From Magnolia sinica (lineage: Eukaryota; Streptophyta; Magnoliopsida; Magnoliales; Magnoliaceae), in NCBI RefSeq assembly GCF_029962835.1, contig NC_080575.1:55775493-55839492 (forward strand): 64,000 nt of DNA, written 5' to 3'. Every line of letters starts with the position of its first letter. Within the stretch, counting starts at the first letter, position 1. Shown here one piece after another: positions 1 through 11,575 of this stretch. Below the pieces are notes generated by a model, which was not told the DNA's origin, made no database searches, and was given only the letters and a program-made list of their open reading frames with translations. The position numbers and the translations under genes are program-made.

Positions 1-153
1 AGCCCGGGTATCACTTCGGTGCGCAAGACATGGCATTAGAACTATGACGACAGCGCAGTCGCAAGGGTACAAGTCTCAGGTTGAGCCGACTCTGGAGTGA
101 GGGATATGACTCAGGATCACGTGCAAATGCCGATAGTAGATATGGGTTTTAGA
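1..153 (-). repeat. Partial LTR, 5' end of a minus-strand Tekay-like LTR
   Basis: The sequence matches 5558-5771, the 5' end of the complete LTR downstream, but lacks about 60 bp just before the boundary. It ends at the inverse of TCTAAAACCC, a mutated form of the LTR start TGTAAGACCC. The rest of the LTR lies left of the window. It is the first visible LTR of the head-to-tail array. Confidence 0.75.
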
Positions 154-546
154 GCTCTCCCCACCTAATAAAAATTTCATCCTCAAAATTTACAAAATAT
201 TCAAGGGAAGAGGAAACATCATAAAGTATATATGTCAAGGCACAATCAACCTGCAAAAGGATGAAGATAGGACTCTTTAATCTCAACCTCGCTCTCCCAA
301 GATGCATCATCAACACTATGGTAATCCTACTGAACCTCAGATCCTGGATCAGAAACGATAGAAACTAGAATACATGCAGCCTCATAATCTCAATGGTAGG
401 GAGCTATGTCAGAAAATCTCTAAGTTATCCGAATTCGAGGATCTAACCATTCTAAGTTCTCAACAATCATAAAGTGTAGGGGATCTATCAGTAGCTATGT
501 GATATTATCCTCAGGTATTCCCAAGTTATGCTCTGATACCAACTTT
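154..546 (-). mobile_element. Short interior A of a non-autonomous LTR element
   Basis: This 393-bp segment lies between two minus-strand LTRs. Read on the minus strand it opens next to the LTR end with a primer-binding site TGGTATCAGAGC (530-541, initiator-Met tRNA type) and closes with a polypurine tract (inverse of 154-164) directly before the next LTR. No gag, protease, reverse transcriptase or integrase is present. It is nearly identical to 5772-6163. The LTR-PBS-interior-PPT-LTR order is that of a mobilisable non-autonomous retroelement that would depend on a relative's enzymes. Confidence 0.8.
252..350 (-). pseudogene. Relic of chromodomain 3' end inside interior A
   Basis: The minus-strand reading resembles the C-terminal end of the integrase chromodomain of the plus-strand element at about 12975-13077. 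Both contain an HSVD motif and then an acidic stretch with Trp/Phe-Glu and an E-hydrophobic-E-I-R/stop-E pattern. Interior B preserves the same relic more clearly. It is far too short to function. It shows that the non-autonomous element came from an autonomous chromovirus by deletion of nearly all of gag-pol. Confidence 0.55.
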
Positions 547-2204
547 TGCATGCCCCAAACCCGGAGATCGAACTCATAGGAATCTCAATCACCAAATCCA
601 GTGCAACAGCCTCCGTAGTACCCCATTCTCGGCTCCCAGCGCCCATACGCTAGATTCCGATCCTGGGATCCTAAAAGGATGATTTTTCAATGTACATTTA
701 TCTCGTAAGAAGCATAACCACAAGTTTACCCAAATCACAAGGGCAACATCATCATCACATATCCACTAATATAAACCGTTGAATACAGTGCTGCAAGAAA
801 AATACATATGTCAAAAATCAAAGCTCCATAAGTCCACTGCACGCTCCAAGCTCAGTGTTACTACAACCTAACACCACCTGCACGCATCTATCGTGCATAA
901 GCTTATAGAAAGCTTAGTGGGTGGTGAAAGTGTGTGCACAAGGTAAGTGCCAAGTAAGCAATATCAGAGTACTCAGAGTAAGCAAAAATACTGACAGGCC
1001 CATAAATCATACAATATCAAAATAATGCGAAAACATGCTGATAGGCCCATAAATACCATCAGCCTTATCCAGGCTATGCGATGCAAAAATATAATAATTA
1101 ATATCATACACTGAGGAAGCAATGTAGATCAGTTATGCAATGCGAAGATAGTAAGCCAAATACTATGTGCTGAGGATGCAATGCAATATGTAATGCGAAT
1201 GAAATGACTAAGCTGGAGTGTGACATCGAGATGATAGTACGTAGTATCGCAGGCTACGGGGTCCATCACAAGGGACTTCTATCCAAACCAGTCCCATACC
1301 TAAATTTGGATAGTCAGACTCAATGTAATAAACTCCTGATCTTAGGTTAGTCGCACGCAACCGAAATCCTGGCCATGTGAAGGTACACAACAATTAGTTG
1401 CACACCACCAACTCGAGTGGATAGTGAATGAAATGAATGTATGAGTATGCAACTCCTACTCAATAAGTCCATATATCAGTACGGTTCCTCTTTAAAAAAT
1501 CACCAGAGTCTATTACACTCCAAACCAGATTGCCACTCCATCACGTGCAACAAGGTGAGTAGAAGAGACCTCACTATCCGCTTGCCAATCTCAAGCCCGA
1601 CTCATCAATTACGGACCGATTCCTCGAGCTGGTCAGACTTAGCCTAGCATTGCCCCCTCCTCTCGGGCAGGTAAGGCCGTACCCCCCTTCCAACCGACCA
1701 TGACATAGTGGGAGACGCACTTTAACGGTATATGGCCCTCATGCGCTCATGCATCCACTCAGTCTAGACGTTGGAGCAACCTCTGGAACCAAGAGGGTTT
1801 AGGGACTTTCACCCAGGGATATCTATAGCACCCCATGTAAAACAGATTTCTGCTGTCCCATCTAGCCATCCGAAAATACCTGTGTTGGTTATGACCCTGA
1901 TGTCTCTAGGGCGTACGGTGGTCATGTCACACAAATGCGAGATGCATGAGTCACACAGTCTAATCATGCATCAATCCTGCACATACCATGCACTTATGTG
2001 GGGAAACTCTGCCTATCAGGGAGCCCCATGAACAACCTGCCCTATAGCATAGGCAATGGTCAATCACATCTCATAACAAACATGCAGATGATGCGTATGG
2101 GCATGTATTATGATGTTATGCTGTCACATACTCATAATCGGTATCAATAATAGGCCTCAATATCGGCATCAACATTCGACCTTGACAATGTGGACATTTA
2201 ACAA

Positions 2205-3735
2205 ACATTGCCCCCAAGGGGTGGCTCACATAGGGTCCAACATATAGTGGACCAATGGCCTCACACAAGGGCCAAATATACAACACCATGGGCCTCACTT
2301 AAGAGCTTAATACACATTACAATGGGCCTTTCACATGGGCCTAACATACATCACATTGTGCTCCATCGTCTGGCCCTTGAATGCATCACAATGAGCCTCA
2401 TCACATAGGCCTCATATACATCATATTGGGCCTTAAACACGGGCTGAATACACAGCACAACGGGCCTCAAATACCGGCCGCATATGCATCTCATTGGGCC
2501 TAAAACACGAGCCGAATGTACATCACAATGGGCTCAAATACGGTCAGCATATGCATCTCATTGGGCCTCGACAATCGGAATCGGAATCGTCAATTGGAAT
2601 CGGCCTTGATACTCGGCCTCAACAAATCAGAATTGACCTCGACAATCGAAATTGGCTTATACAATCGACCTTGACAAATCAGAATCGGCCTCGATACTCG
2701 GCCTCGACAATCGGAATCAGCCTCAATACTCGGCCTCGATAATTAGAATCGGCCTATACAATCGGCCTCGACAAATCGAAATCAGCCTCGATACTAGGCC
2801 TCGATAATCGAAATCGACCTATATAATTGGCCTCGATAAATCAGAATCGACCTCGATACTCAGCCTCGACAATCGGAATCGACCTCGATACTTAGCCTCT
2901 ACAATCAGAATCGACCTATACAATCGGCCTCGATACTCAGCCTCGATAATCGGAATCGACCTATGCAATCGGCCTCGATAATCAGAATCAACTTCGATAC
3001 TTGGCCTCAACAATCAGAATCGGCCTCGATACTCGGCCTCAATAATCGGAATCGGCCTATACAATCGGCCTCGACAAATAAGAATCGGCCTCGATACTCA
3101 GCCTCGACGATTGACATATATAAACAAGGCAGGGTCTATAGATGGATAACCGATCAACCATAATATAAAGATTAGCCCTCGGCCATGGCTATATCAAATC
3201 TGATAGCACGGAGCTATCCGTCTATGCTGAATGGGGCCCACTGATTAGGGTTAACCCACAAGAGAATGATGATAATGAGACTATCAAGGGCCAAGGGAAG
3301 GTCACAATGTGGACATTCAACCATCATTGCCCATCAATGTGGTCATTTAACCAACATTGCTCCCAAGCAGTGACCTACATAGAACCATACGTATAGTGGG
3401 CCCATGGCCTCATACAAGGGCCAAATATACAACACCATGGGCCTCACTCAAGGGCCTCACATACATCGCATTGGGCCTCACTCATGGGCCACAAATGTAT
3501 CACAATGGGCCCACGCCCATGGGCCTCGAATACATCATAATGGGCCTCGCCCATGGACCTTAAATACGTCATATTGCGCCTTGTCCATGGGCCTCGGATA
3601 CATCTTAATGGGCCTCGAATACACCACAATGGGCCGTATTATATGGGCCGCACCAATGGGCCTTATATATATCTCAAATGGGCCGCACTAGTGGGCCTAA
3701 TACACATTATAAAGGGGGGGCCTAACATACACCAA
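2205..3735. repeat. LTR-internal minisatellites (GGGCCT and ATCGGCCTCGA families)
   Basis: Two irregular tandem families lie inside LTR copy 1. At about 2205-2570 and 3395-3735, units of roughly 30-35 bp carry the core ATGGGCCTC followed by an AT-rich spacer with ACATCA. At about 2566-3118, units of roughly 20-40 bp alternate AATCGG/AATCAG with CCTCGATA or CCTCGACA. Related arrays occur at 7795-9110, and a GGGCCT-type array occurs inversely at 15725-16050. Spurious open frames in all six frames arise from the short period. Confidence 0.85.
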
Positions 3736-4317
3736 GTCGGTCGCACCATCTACACCATTCATCTATTCTTAAGGATCATTTTAAAGCATAAAAAAATCAT
3801 ATCGAAAGATTATCTGGACCACGCTCCAAATAACAGTGGTGAAAATGATTCCACCATTAAAATTCCCAAGGGCCACCATAATATTTACATTCCATCCAAT
3901 CTGATTATACGGTTATAAAGACTTGAATAGGATGAAAAAACAAATTTCATATTGGTCCACAACTTTCGTGACTAAAAAAAGGGTTTCAATGGTGGACGTT
4001 CACTCGACACTATTTTCTGCTGTGGGGTCCACCTGATCATCGGATCTGTCTTGTTTTAGTCTCAAGCCTTAGACGAGCTGCCAAATGGATGGACGGTTCA
4101 GATGTAACACATACATCAGTGGGTAGGACCCACCGTCCAGCCATCTGGCAGTGCAGCTAAGATCCATACATCACGGTGGTCCCCACGAAATTGGATGGAC
4201 GGATCAGAATGGGTTCGGCGGTCTGGATTGGATGGATGGTTCATATAAGGGGGTCCACTTAACGACCATCATTTTTCAAAACAGGTGGGTCCCCACGTGG
4301 GATCCACCATATATTAT

Positions 4318-4320
<3 letters not shown>

Positions 4321-4349
<29 letters not shown>

Positions 4350-4350
4350 G
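4321..4350. repeat. (AT)n microsatellite
   Basis: A run of AT dinucleotides inside LTR copy 1, followed by further AT-rich tracts to about 4500. Confidence 0.95.
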
Positions 4351-4511
4351 TATCTCAAAACAGGGGACCCACCATATACTGTATTATAATATATATCTAT
4401 ATATATATATATATCTCAAAACAGGTGGGTCCCCAAGTGGGGCCCACCATATATTATATTGTAATATATATTATATTATATATATAATAATATATATCAT
4501 ATATATATTAT

Positions 4512-4515
<4 letters not shown>

Positions 4516-4548
<33 letters not shown>
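4516..4548. repeat. (GT)n microsatellite
   Basis: An uninterrupted GT run of about 33 bp inside LTR copy 1. The matching place in LTR copy 2 (about 9830-9841) has only a short GT stretch, so the run expanded or contracted after duplication. Confidence 0.95.
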
Positions 4549-4551
<3 letters not shown>

Positions 4552-4814
4552 GTGGAAGAGAGACCAGCGTCCAGACCCTCTGGATGCTGGATGAACGGCT
4601 GACACATTTACATCATGGTGGCTGGTTCTCACCATTGATGGACGGTGCAGATATGAACTACATACATCATGGGTAGGGTCCATGTCCCAGCTATTAGACG
4701 ACTTGGATGCCACACGTGTGGGCCGCGATGGAAATAACACATACCTCATTATCTGACCCAAGGCATTGGTGACATCACTATAGTCGTGGGTCCAACCTTC
4801 CCATAGTTGGTGTG

Positions 4815-4817
<3 letters not shown>

Positions 4818-4855
<38 letters not shown>
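4818..4855. repeat. (AT)n microsatellite
   Basis: An AT run of about 38 bp. It is short in LTR copy 2 (10134-10148) and about 60 bp in the LTR fragment at 17623-17682, so it is a length-variable site at one LTR position. Confidence 0.95.
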
Positions 4856-4856
<1 letters not shown>

Positions 4857-5771
4857 CTATGGTGGGTCTCTCATCAGTCCTATGGACGGTACGCACACCA
4901 CACATCAGGTGGGTCCACATCCGAATACAGACGGTGTGGATGAAGTATACATGACAAGGTGGGTCCACGTGTTGGCCACACACCTCATCCTTACCATAAA
5001 AGATAGAAAGAGAGAGAAACGTGATGGAGATCGGAGTAGCGGATGGACCCCGCCACTATGGGTCCCTCTTTGATACAACAAATACATCAAGATGGGTCCC
5101 ACTTATGTGGGCCTTCAAATCACAATCAAATAATAAAATCACCGACCTTTCCTTCTTCTTCCTCCCTAGTGCTGCAAGGCTCCTAAGAAGCTCCTTCAAT
5201 GGTGGAGATGATGATCTAAGGGTTGGATGGTGAGATTGGAGAGGGGTAAGGAGTGGGCCACACCTAGCTCTATCTTGGAAGGCTTGGACATTAGAGTTGC
5301 TTGGGGAATTTGAGAGATGAGAGAGAGGTGTAAGAGAGAGAGGGATGGGTGAGTGATGGGGTGTGATGGGTGAGTGAGTGATGGATGTGTACTTGTGTAA
5401 GAGAGAGTGTTGACTTTTAGGGAGGGTGGTTGTACTTGGGGATGGGATGGAGTGATGGGTTATACTTTGATTAATTGATGTGATATGTCGTAGAGAATCT
5501 CTCAGAATTGCAACGCGCGGTGTTTTCCTCGAACTGAACGCAGGCCCATATCTCCTGGCCCGGGTATCGCCTCGGTGCGCAAGATGTGGAATCAGAACCG
5601 CGGCGACAGTGTGGTCGTAAGGGTACAAGTCTTGGGTTAAGCTGACTCTGGAGTGCGGGATATGACTTAAGATCGTGTATAAATGCCGAGGCAGATCGCG
5701 AGTCATCGAAATTCGACCGGGAGGACCGCGGAGGCATATGAAATGGTACGAGCTAGGATATGGGTCTTACA

Positions 5772-6163
5772 GCTCTCCCCACTAAATAAAAATTTTGCCT
5801 TAAAATTTACAAAATATTCAAGAGAAGAGGAAACATCATCAAGTATATATGTCAAGGCACAATTAACCTACAAAAGGATGAAGATAGCGCTCTCTAATCT
5901 CAACCTCGCCTTCCCAAGACGCATCATCAACACTATGGTAATCCTACTGAACCTCTAATCCTGGATCAGAAACGATTGAAACTAGAATACATGCAGCCTC
6001 ATAATCTCAACGGTAGGGAGCTATGTTAGAAAATCTCCAAGTTATCCGAATTCGAGGATCTAACCATTCTATGTTCTCAACAATCATAAAGTGCAGGGTA
6101 TCTATCAGCAGCTATGTGATGTTATCCTCAGGTATTCTCAAGTTATGCTCTGATACCAACTTC
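5772..6163 (-). mobile_element. Short interior B of the non-autonomous LTR element
   Basis: This 392-bp segment is a near copy of 154-546. On the minus strand it has a primer-binding site TGGTATCAGAGC (6147-6158), five bases after the LTR end TGACA (6164), and a polypurine tract (inverse of 5772-5782) next to the LTR start at 5771. It holds no enzyme domain. The two interiors with three LTR units give LTR-interior-LTR-interior-LTR. Either two elements shared an LTR by recombination or one element was tandemly duplicated. Confidence 0.85.
5869..5965 (-). pseudogene. Relic of chromodomain 3' end inside interior B
   Basis: Minus-strand translation gives HSVDDASWEGEVEIRERY, matching the C-terminal chromodomain pattern of Tekay-type integrases (compare HSVDEAF and AEI-EHYPHLF at about 13000-13077 on the plus strand). 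An in-frame stop lies just upstream of the HSVD motif. Only the last 25-30 codons survive. The gap between interior and polypurine tract resembles the short 3' untranslated stretch of the autonomous relative. Confidence 0.6.
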
Positions 6164-9100
6164 TGTCACGCCCCAAACCCAGAGATAGAACACACAGGAA
6201 TCTCAATCACCGAATCCAGTACCGACAACCTCTGTAGTACCCCATTCTTGGCTCCCAACGTCCATACGCTAGATTTCAATCCTCAGATCCTACAAGGAGG
6301 ATTTTCCAATGTACATTTATCTCGTAAGAAGCATAACCATAAGTTTACCCAAATCACAAAGGCAACATCATCATCACATAAATAGTTGAATACATTGCTG
6401 AAAGGGAAATACATATGTCAAAAATCAAAGCTCCATAAGTCCGCTGCACGCTCCAAGCTCAATGCTACTGCAACTAAACGTCACCTGCATGCATCTATCA
6501 TGCATAAGCTTATAGAAAGCTTAGTGGGTGGTGAAAGTGTGTGCACAAGGTAAGTGTCAAGTAAGCAATATCAGAGTAAGTACAGTAAATGGAAATACTG
6601 ACAGGCCCATAAATCATACAATATCAAAATAATGCGAAAACATGTTGATAGGCCCATATATAGCATCAGCCTTATCCAGGCTATGCGATGCAAAAATATA
6701 ATAATCAATATCATATACTGAGGAAGTAATGTAGATCAGCTATATAATATGAAGATAGTAAGCCAAATACTTTATGCTGAGGATGTAATGTAATATGCAA
6801 TGCGAATGAAAAGACTAAGCCGAAGTGTGAAGTCAGGATGATAGTACGCAGTATCACAGGCTACGGGGTCCATCACAAGGGACTTCTATCCAAACCAGTC
6901 TCATACCTAAATTTGGACAGTTAGACTCAATCTGGTAAACTCCTAATCTCAGGTTAGTGGCGTGCCCAACCGAAATCCTGGCCATATGAAGGTACATAAT
7001 AATTAGTTACGCACTACCAGCCCGAGTGGATAGTGAATAAAATGAATGCATGAGTATGCAACTCCTATTCAATAAGTCCACGTATCAATACGGTTCCTCT
7101 CTGGGAAATTACCGAGGTCTATTACACTCCAAACCAGATTGCCGCCCCATCACGTGCAACAAGGTGAGTGAAAAGAAACCTCACCATCCACTTGTAAATA
7201 TTAGGCTTGGCTCGTCGATAATGAACCCATTCCTCGAGCTAGTCAGACTCAGCCTAGCATTGCCCTCCTACTCTCGGGCAGGTAAGGTCGTACCCCCTTC
7301 CAACCGACCACGACACAGTGGGAGATGCGGCCTAACGGTATATGGCCCTCATGCGCTCATGCATTCACTCAGTCTAGACGTTGGAGCAACTTTTGAAACC
7401 AAGAGGGTTTAGAGACTTTTACCCAGGGATATCTATAGCACCCCATGTAGAACAGATTTCTGGTGTCCCATCTGGCCATCCATGAAATACCTGTGTAGGT
7501 TACGGCCTTGTTGTCACTAGGGCGTACGGTGGTCATGTCATACAAATGCGAGATGCATGAATCACACAGTCTAATCATGCATCAATCTTGCGCATACTGT
7601 GCACTTATGTGGGGAAACTCCGCATATCAAGGAGCCCCATGAACAACATGCCCGATGACATATGCAATGGTCAATCACATCTCATAACAAACATGCAGAT
7701 GATGCGTATGGGCATGTATTATGATGCTATGCTGTCACATACTCATAATCGGTATCAATAATAGGCCTCAATATCGACATCGACATTCGGCCTCGACAAT
7801 GTGGACATTTAACAAACATTGCCCCCAAGGGGTGGCTCACATAGGGTCCAACATATAGTGGACCAATGGCCTCACACAAGGGCCAAATATACAACACCAT
7901 GGGCCTCACTCAAGAGCTTAATACACATCACGATGGGCCTTTCACATGTACCTAACATACATCACATTGGGCTCCATCATCTAGCCCTCGAATGCATTAT
8001 AATGGGCCTCATAACCTAGGCCTCATATACATCATATTGGGCCTTAAACATGGGCTGAATACATATCACAATGGGCCTAAAATACAGGCCGCATATGCAT
8101 CTCATTGCACCTCAAACATGGGCTAAATGCATATCACAATGGGCTCAAATACGTGCTGCATATGCAACTCATTGGGCCTCGATAATCGAAATCAGAATCG
8201 TCAATCAAAATTGGTATCGTCAATCGGAATCGGCCTCGATAATCAGCCTCGACAATTGGAATCGAAATCGGCCTCAACAATCGACATCGATAATCAGAAT
8301 CGACCTTGATACTCTGCCTCGACAAATCAGAAACGACCTCGATTCTCGGCCTCGACATTCGAAATCGGCCTATACAATCAGCCTCAACAAAATCAAAATC
8401 GACCTCGATACTTGGCCTCGACAATCGAAATTGGCATATACAATCAGACTCGACAAATCAGAATCGGCCTCGATACTGGGCCTCGACAATCAGCATATAT
8501 AAATAAGGCGGGGTCCATAAATGGATAGTCGATCAACCATTATATAAAGATTGGTCCTCAGACATGCCTATATTAAATCTGATAGCACAGAGTCATCCGT
8601 TTATGTCGAATAGGGCCCACTGATTAGGGTTAACCCACAAGAGAATGATGAGAACGAGATATCAAGGCCTAAGGGAAGGTCACAAAGTAACATTCAACCA
8701 TCATTGCCCATCAATGTGGTCATTTAACCAACATTGCTCCCAAGAAGTGACTCACGTAGAGCCATACATATAGTAGGCCCATGGCCTCACACAAGGGCCA
8801 AATATACAACACCATGGGCCTCGCTCAAGGGCCTCACATACATCGCATTGGGCCTCACTCATGGGCCACAAATGTATCACAATGGGCCACGCCCATGGGC
8901 CTCGAATACATCACAATGGGCCAAACCCATGGACCTTAAATACGTCATATTGGGCCTTGTCCATGGGCCTCGGATACATCTCAATGGGCCTCAAATACAC
9001 CACAATGGGCCGCATTATATGGGCCACACCAATGGGCCTTATATATATATATTTATCGAATGGGCCGCACTAGTGGGCCTAATACACATTACAAAGGGAG

Positions 9101-10203
9101 GCCTAACATACATCAAGTGGGTCACACCATCGACACCATTCATCTATTCTTACGGATCATTTTAGAGCATAAAAAAATCATATCGAAAGATTATCTGGAC
9201 CACACTCTAAATAACAGCGGTGAAAATGATTTCCACCATTAAAATTCTCAAGGGCCACCATAATATTTACGTTCCATCCAATCTGATCATATGGTCATAA
9301 AGACCTGAATAGGAGGAAAAAATAAATTTCATATTGGTCCACAACTTTCGTGACAAAAAAAAGGGTTTCAATGGTGGACGTTCACTCGACACTGTTTTCT
9401 ACTGTGGGTTCCACCTGATCATCAGATCTATCTTGTTTTTAGTCTCAAGCCTTAGACGAGTTACCAAATGGATGGACAGTTCAGATGTAACGCACACATC
9501 AGTGGGTAGGACCCATCGTTCAGCCATCTGGCAGTGCGGCTAAGACCCATACATCACGGTGGTCCCCATGAAATTGGATGGATGGAGCAGAATGGGTCCA
9601 GCGTTCTAGATTAGATGGATAGTTCATATAAGGGGGTCCACTTAACGACCATCATTTCTCAAAACGGGTGGGTCCCCACATGGGGCCCACCATAGCATTT
9701 ATATTATAATATATATATATCTCAAAATAGGTGGGTCCCCACGTGGGGCCCACCATATATTATATTATAATATGTATATTATATTATATATTATATATAT
9801 AATAATATATATCATATATATATTATACGTGTTTGTGTGTGAGAGGGTAGAAGAGAGGCCAACGTCCAGACCCTCTGGACGCTAGATGGACGTCTGACAC
9901 CCGTACATCATGGTGGCTAGTTCCCATAATGGATGGATGGTGCAGATATGAACTACATACATCATGGGTAGGGTCCACATCCGAGCTATTAGATGGCTTA
10001 GATGCCACACGTGTGGGCCCTATGTCCCAAAGATGGGCGATGGAAATAACACATACCTCATTGTTTGACCCAAGGCATTGCTGACATCACTACAGTCATG
10101 GGTCCAACCTTCCCACAGTTGGTGTGAATAAATTATATATATATATAACTATGATGGGTCCCTCGTCTAGCCCTATGGACGATACGCACACCACACATCA
10201 AGG
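6164..10203 (-). repeat. Truncated giant LTR, Tekay/Del-like, copy 2
   Basis: The LTR begins on the plus strand at TGTCACGCCCC (the inverse LTR end) and follows copy 1 closely, including both minisatellite families (7795-8500 and 8770-9110) and the AT-rich tracts near 9700-9830. Similarity stops at about 10203, after the segment equivalent to 4908 in copy 1. Roughly 860 bp of the LTR start are missing and are replaced by plus-strand reverse transcriptase sequence. Confidence 0.82.
7795..9110. repeat. LTR-internal minisatellites, copy 2
   Basis: These are the same families as at 2205-3735. GGGCCT-core units occur at about 7795-8180 and 8770-9110, and AATCGG/CCTCGA units at about 8176-8500. 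The second family is shorter here (about 320 bp against about 550 bp), so repeat number differs between the two LTR copies. Confidence 0.85.
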
Positions 10204-11107
10204 TCATTTTTTCGATGTGTTCCATGAGATTCCGAGGTTACCACCTCGTCGACACACTAAGTTTCAGATTGATCTCATGCCCAGTACCACGCCTATTTCG
10301 AAGGCCCCGTATCGTGTGATATCGTTGGAGTTACGGGAACTGCAGAAGCAGTTGGATGAGTTACATGAGTTAGGCCTTATCCGTCTAAGCAGTTCACCGT
10401 GGGGAGGGCTGGTACTCTTCATGAAGAAGAAGGATGGCTCGTTGAGGCTCTGTGTGGATTACACGAGCTCAACAAGGTCACGATCCAGAACAAGTACCCC
10501 CTCCCAAGTATCGATGATTTATTTGATCAGCTGCAGGAGGCACTGTTCTTTTCGAAGATAGACTTGTGGTTCGGTTATCATCAGGTTTGGGTCTGAGATG
10601 AGGATATCTCGAAGACAGCCTTCAGGATGCGCTATGGTCATTTTGAGTTCCAGGTTATGTCCTTCGAACTGACCAATGTGCCTGCAGTATTCATGCAGTT
10701 GATGAACGAGGTCTTCTGTCCGTATCTCGACCAGTTTGTTGTGGTGTTCATCGATGACATTTTGATATATTCGAGGACACGTGACGAGCATGAGCAACAT
10801 CTAAAGATTACCTTGCAGACCCTCCGGTACACCAACTTTATGTAAAGCTGGAGAAGTGCGAGTTCTGACAGGAGGAGGTGAAGTTCTTCGGTCATGTGGT
10901 GATGAGCAGGGCGTCGCAGTGGACCCCTTAAAGATTGATGTCGTACGTCAGTGGGGCCAGCCCATGAACACATCTGAGATTCGCAGTTTTCTTGGTTTGG
11001 TGGGCTACTACCGACATTTCATTGAGGGATTCTCTTGTATTCTAGCCCCATTGACCAAGTTGACCCGGAAGGGTGCCGAGTTTATTTGGAGTGATGCTTG
11101 TGAGTAG
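10204..11107 (+). pseudogene. Ty3/gypsy reverse transcriptase relic (Tekay-like)
   Basis: This is the start of a 5'-truncated plus-strand pol. It enters in the linker between protease and reverse transcriptase (VFHEIPRLPPRR, then the IDLMP motif). Reverse transcriptase blocks follow in order: [16 protein letters not shown] near 10415, NKYPLP near 10490, FSKIDL near 10550, MSFELTN near 10655 and the catalytic FIDDILIYS near 10750. The domain then ends with VGYYRHFIEGFS near 11000. A frameshift falls near 10460, a TGA interrupts near 10594 and another frameshift lies near 10830. Gag and protease are absent, and the left edge joins an inverted LTR. The copy cannot encode an enzyme. Confidence 0.85.
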
Positions 11108-11575
11108 GAATTTATGGAGCAAAAAGACCGCCTCATGTCCGCTCCTGTCCTCACTCTTCCCTCTGGGAGTGATGGATTTGTTGTATTTACCGATGCTTCA
11201 CGAGTTGGCTTGGGTGCTGTCCTGATGCAGCACGGGAAGCTGGTGGCTTATGCGTCTCGCTAGCTCAAGGTTCATGAGCTGAACTACCCCATGCATGATT
11301 TGGAGCTGGCAGTAGTTGTCTTCGCCCTGAAGGTGTGGTGGCACTATCTTTATGGGGTGAGATTCGAACTCTTCTCTGACCACAAGAGCTTGAAGTATCT
11401 GTTCTCTCAGTCCGTGCTAAACATGAGGCAGAAGCGTTGGATGGAGCTCCTAAAAGACTATGATTTTGATCTCCAGTACCACCCGGGTAAGGTGAACGTG
11501 GTGGTGGATGCCTTCAGCTGTCAGCCACGAGGCCTAGTGGCACATATGATGATTCAGGAGTGGAGGATGCTTTAG
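11108..11575 (+). pseudogene. Ty3/gypsy RNase H relic
   Basis: Continues in frame after a TAG near 11105. It shows FTDASRVGLGAVLMQ near 11190 (the Asp-containing first RNase H block), YASR followed by a stop near 11262, [19 protein letters not shown] near 11294 (catalytic Glu), and DHKSLKYLF near 11380. It closes with [14 protein letters not shown] near 11480, the equivalent of the usual ADALS motif. RNase H would remove the RNA template during reverse transcription. Two in-frame stops (near 11262 and 11573) and an altered last motif mark it as dead. Confidence 0.85.

Larger units (their letters stand above)
547..5771 (-). repeat. Complete giant LTR (about 5.2 kb), Tekay/Del-like, copy 1
   Basis: On the minus strand the LTR starts TGTAAGACCC (ending at 5771) and ends near 547 at a mutated form of GGCATGACA. 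The right edge abuts a polypurine tract and the left edge abuts a primer-binding site, so both boundaries are defined by function as well as similarity. A second copy starts at 6164. Internal features are two families of short tandem repeats (about 2205-3735), (AT)n and (GT)n runs near 4320-4855, and a conserved block with two HindIII-type AAGCTT sites at 896-916. No coding sequence is convincing; short open frames inside follow the tandem repeats. Confidence 0.85.

Noticed and set aside
2208..3918. Long open frames with MGLxHGPxxHHNGP-type repeated peptides
   Set aside because: They are the translation of the GGGCCT and ATCGGCCT minisatellites inside LTRs. The pattern repeats in several frames and on both strands, has no stable start and is not preserved in the other LTR copies.
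4471..4983. 170-residue open frame on the minus strand with IYIYIY and HTHTHT runs
   Set aside because: It is a translation of (AT)n and (GT)n microsatellites inside the LTR.
5056..5706. 216-residue open frame on the minus strand, Ser/His/Pro-rich
   Set aside because: It lies in the LTR start region. Its low-complexity SHHSP stretches come from TGAGTGATGGG repeats, and its matches in other LTR copies (13429-13893, 18026-18686) are in different frames with stops.
10124..10203. Start codon of the reverse transcriptase frame at 10124
   Set aside because: The first 80 bp belong to the inverted LTR (the ITMMGPSSSPMDDTHTTHQ part). The retroelement frame only begins at about 10204, so the apparent start is a fusion artefact.
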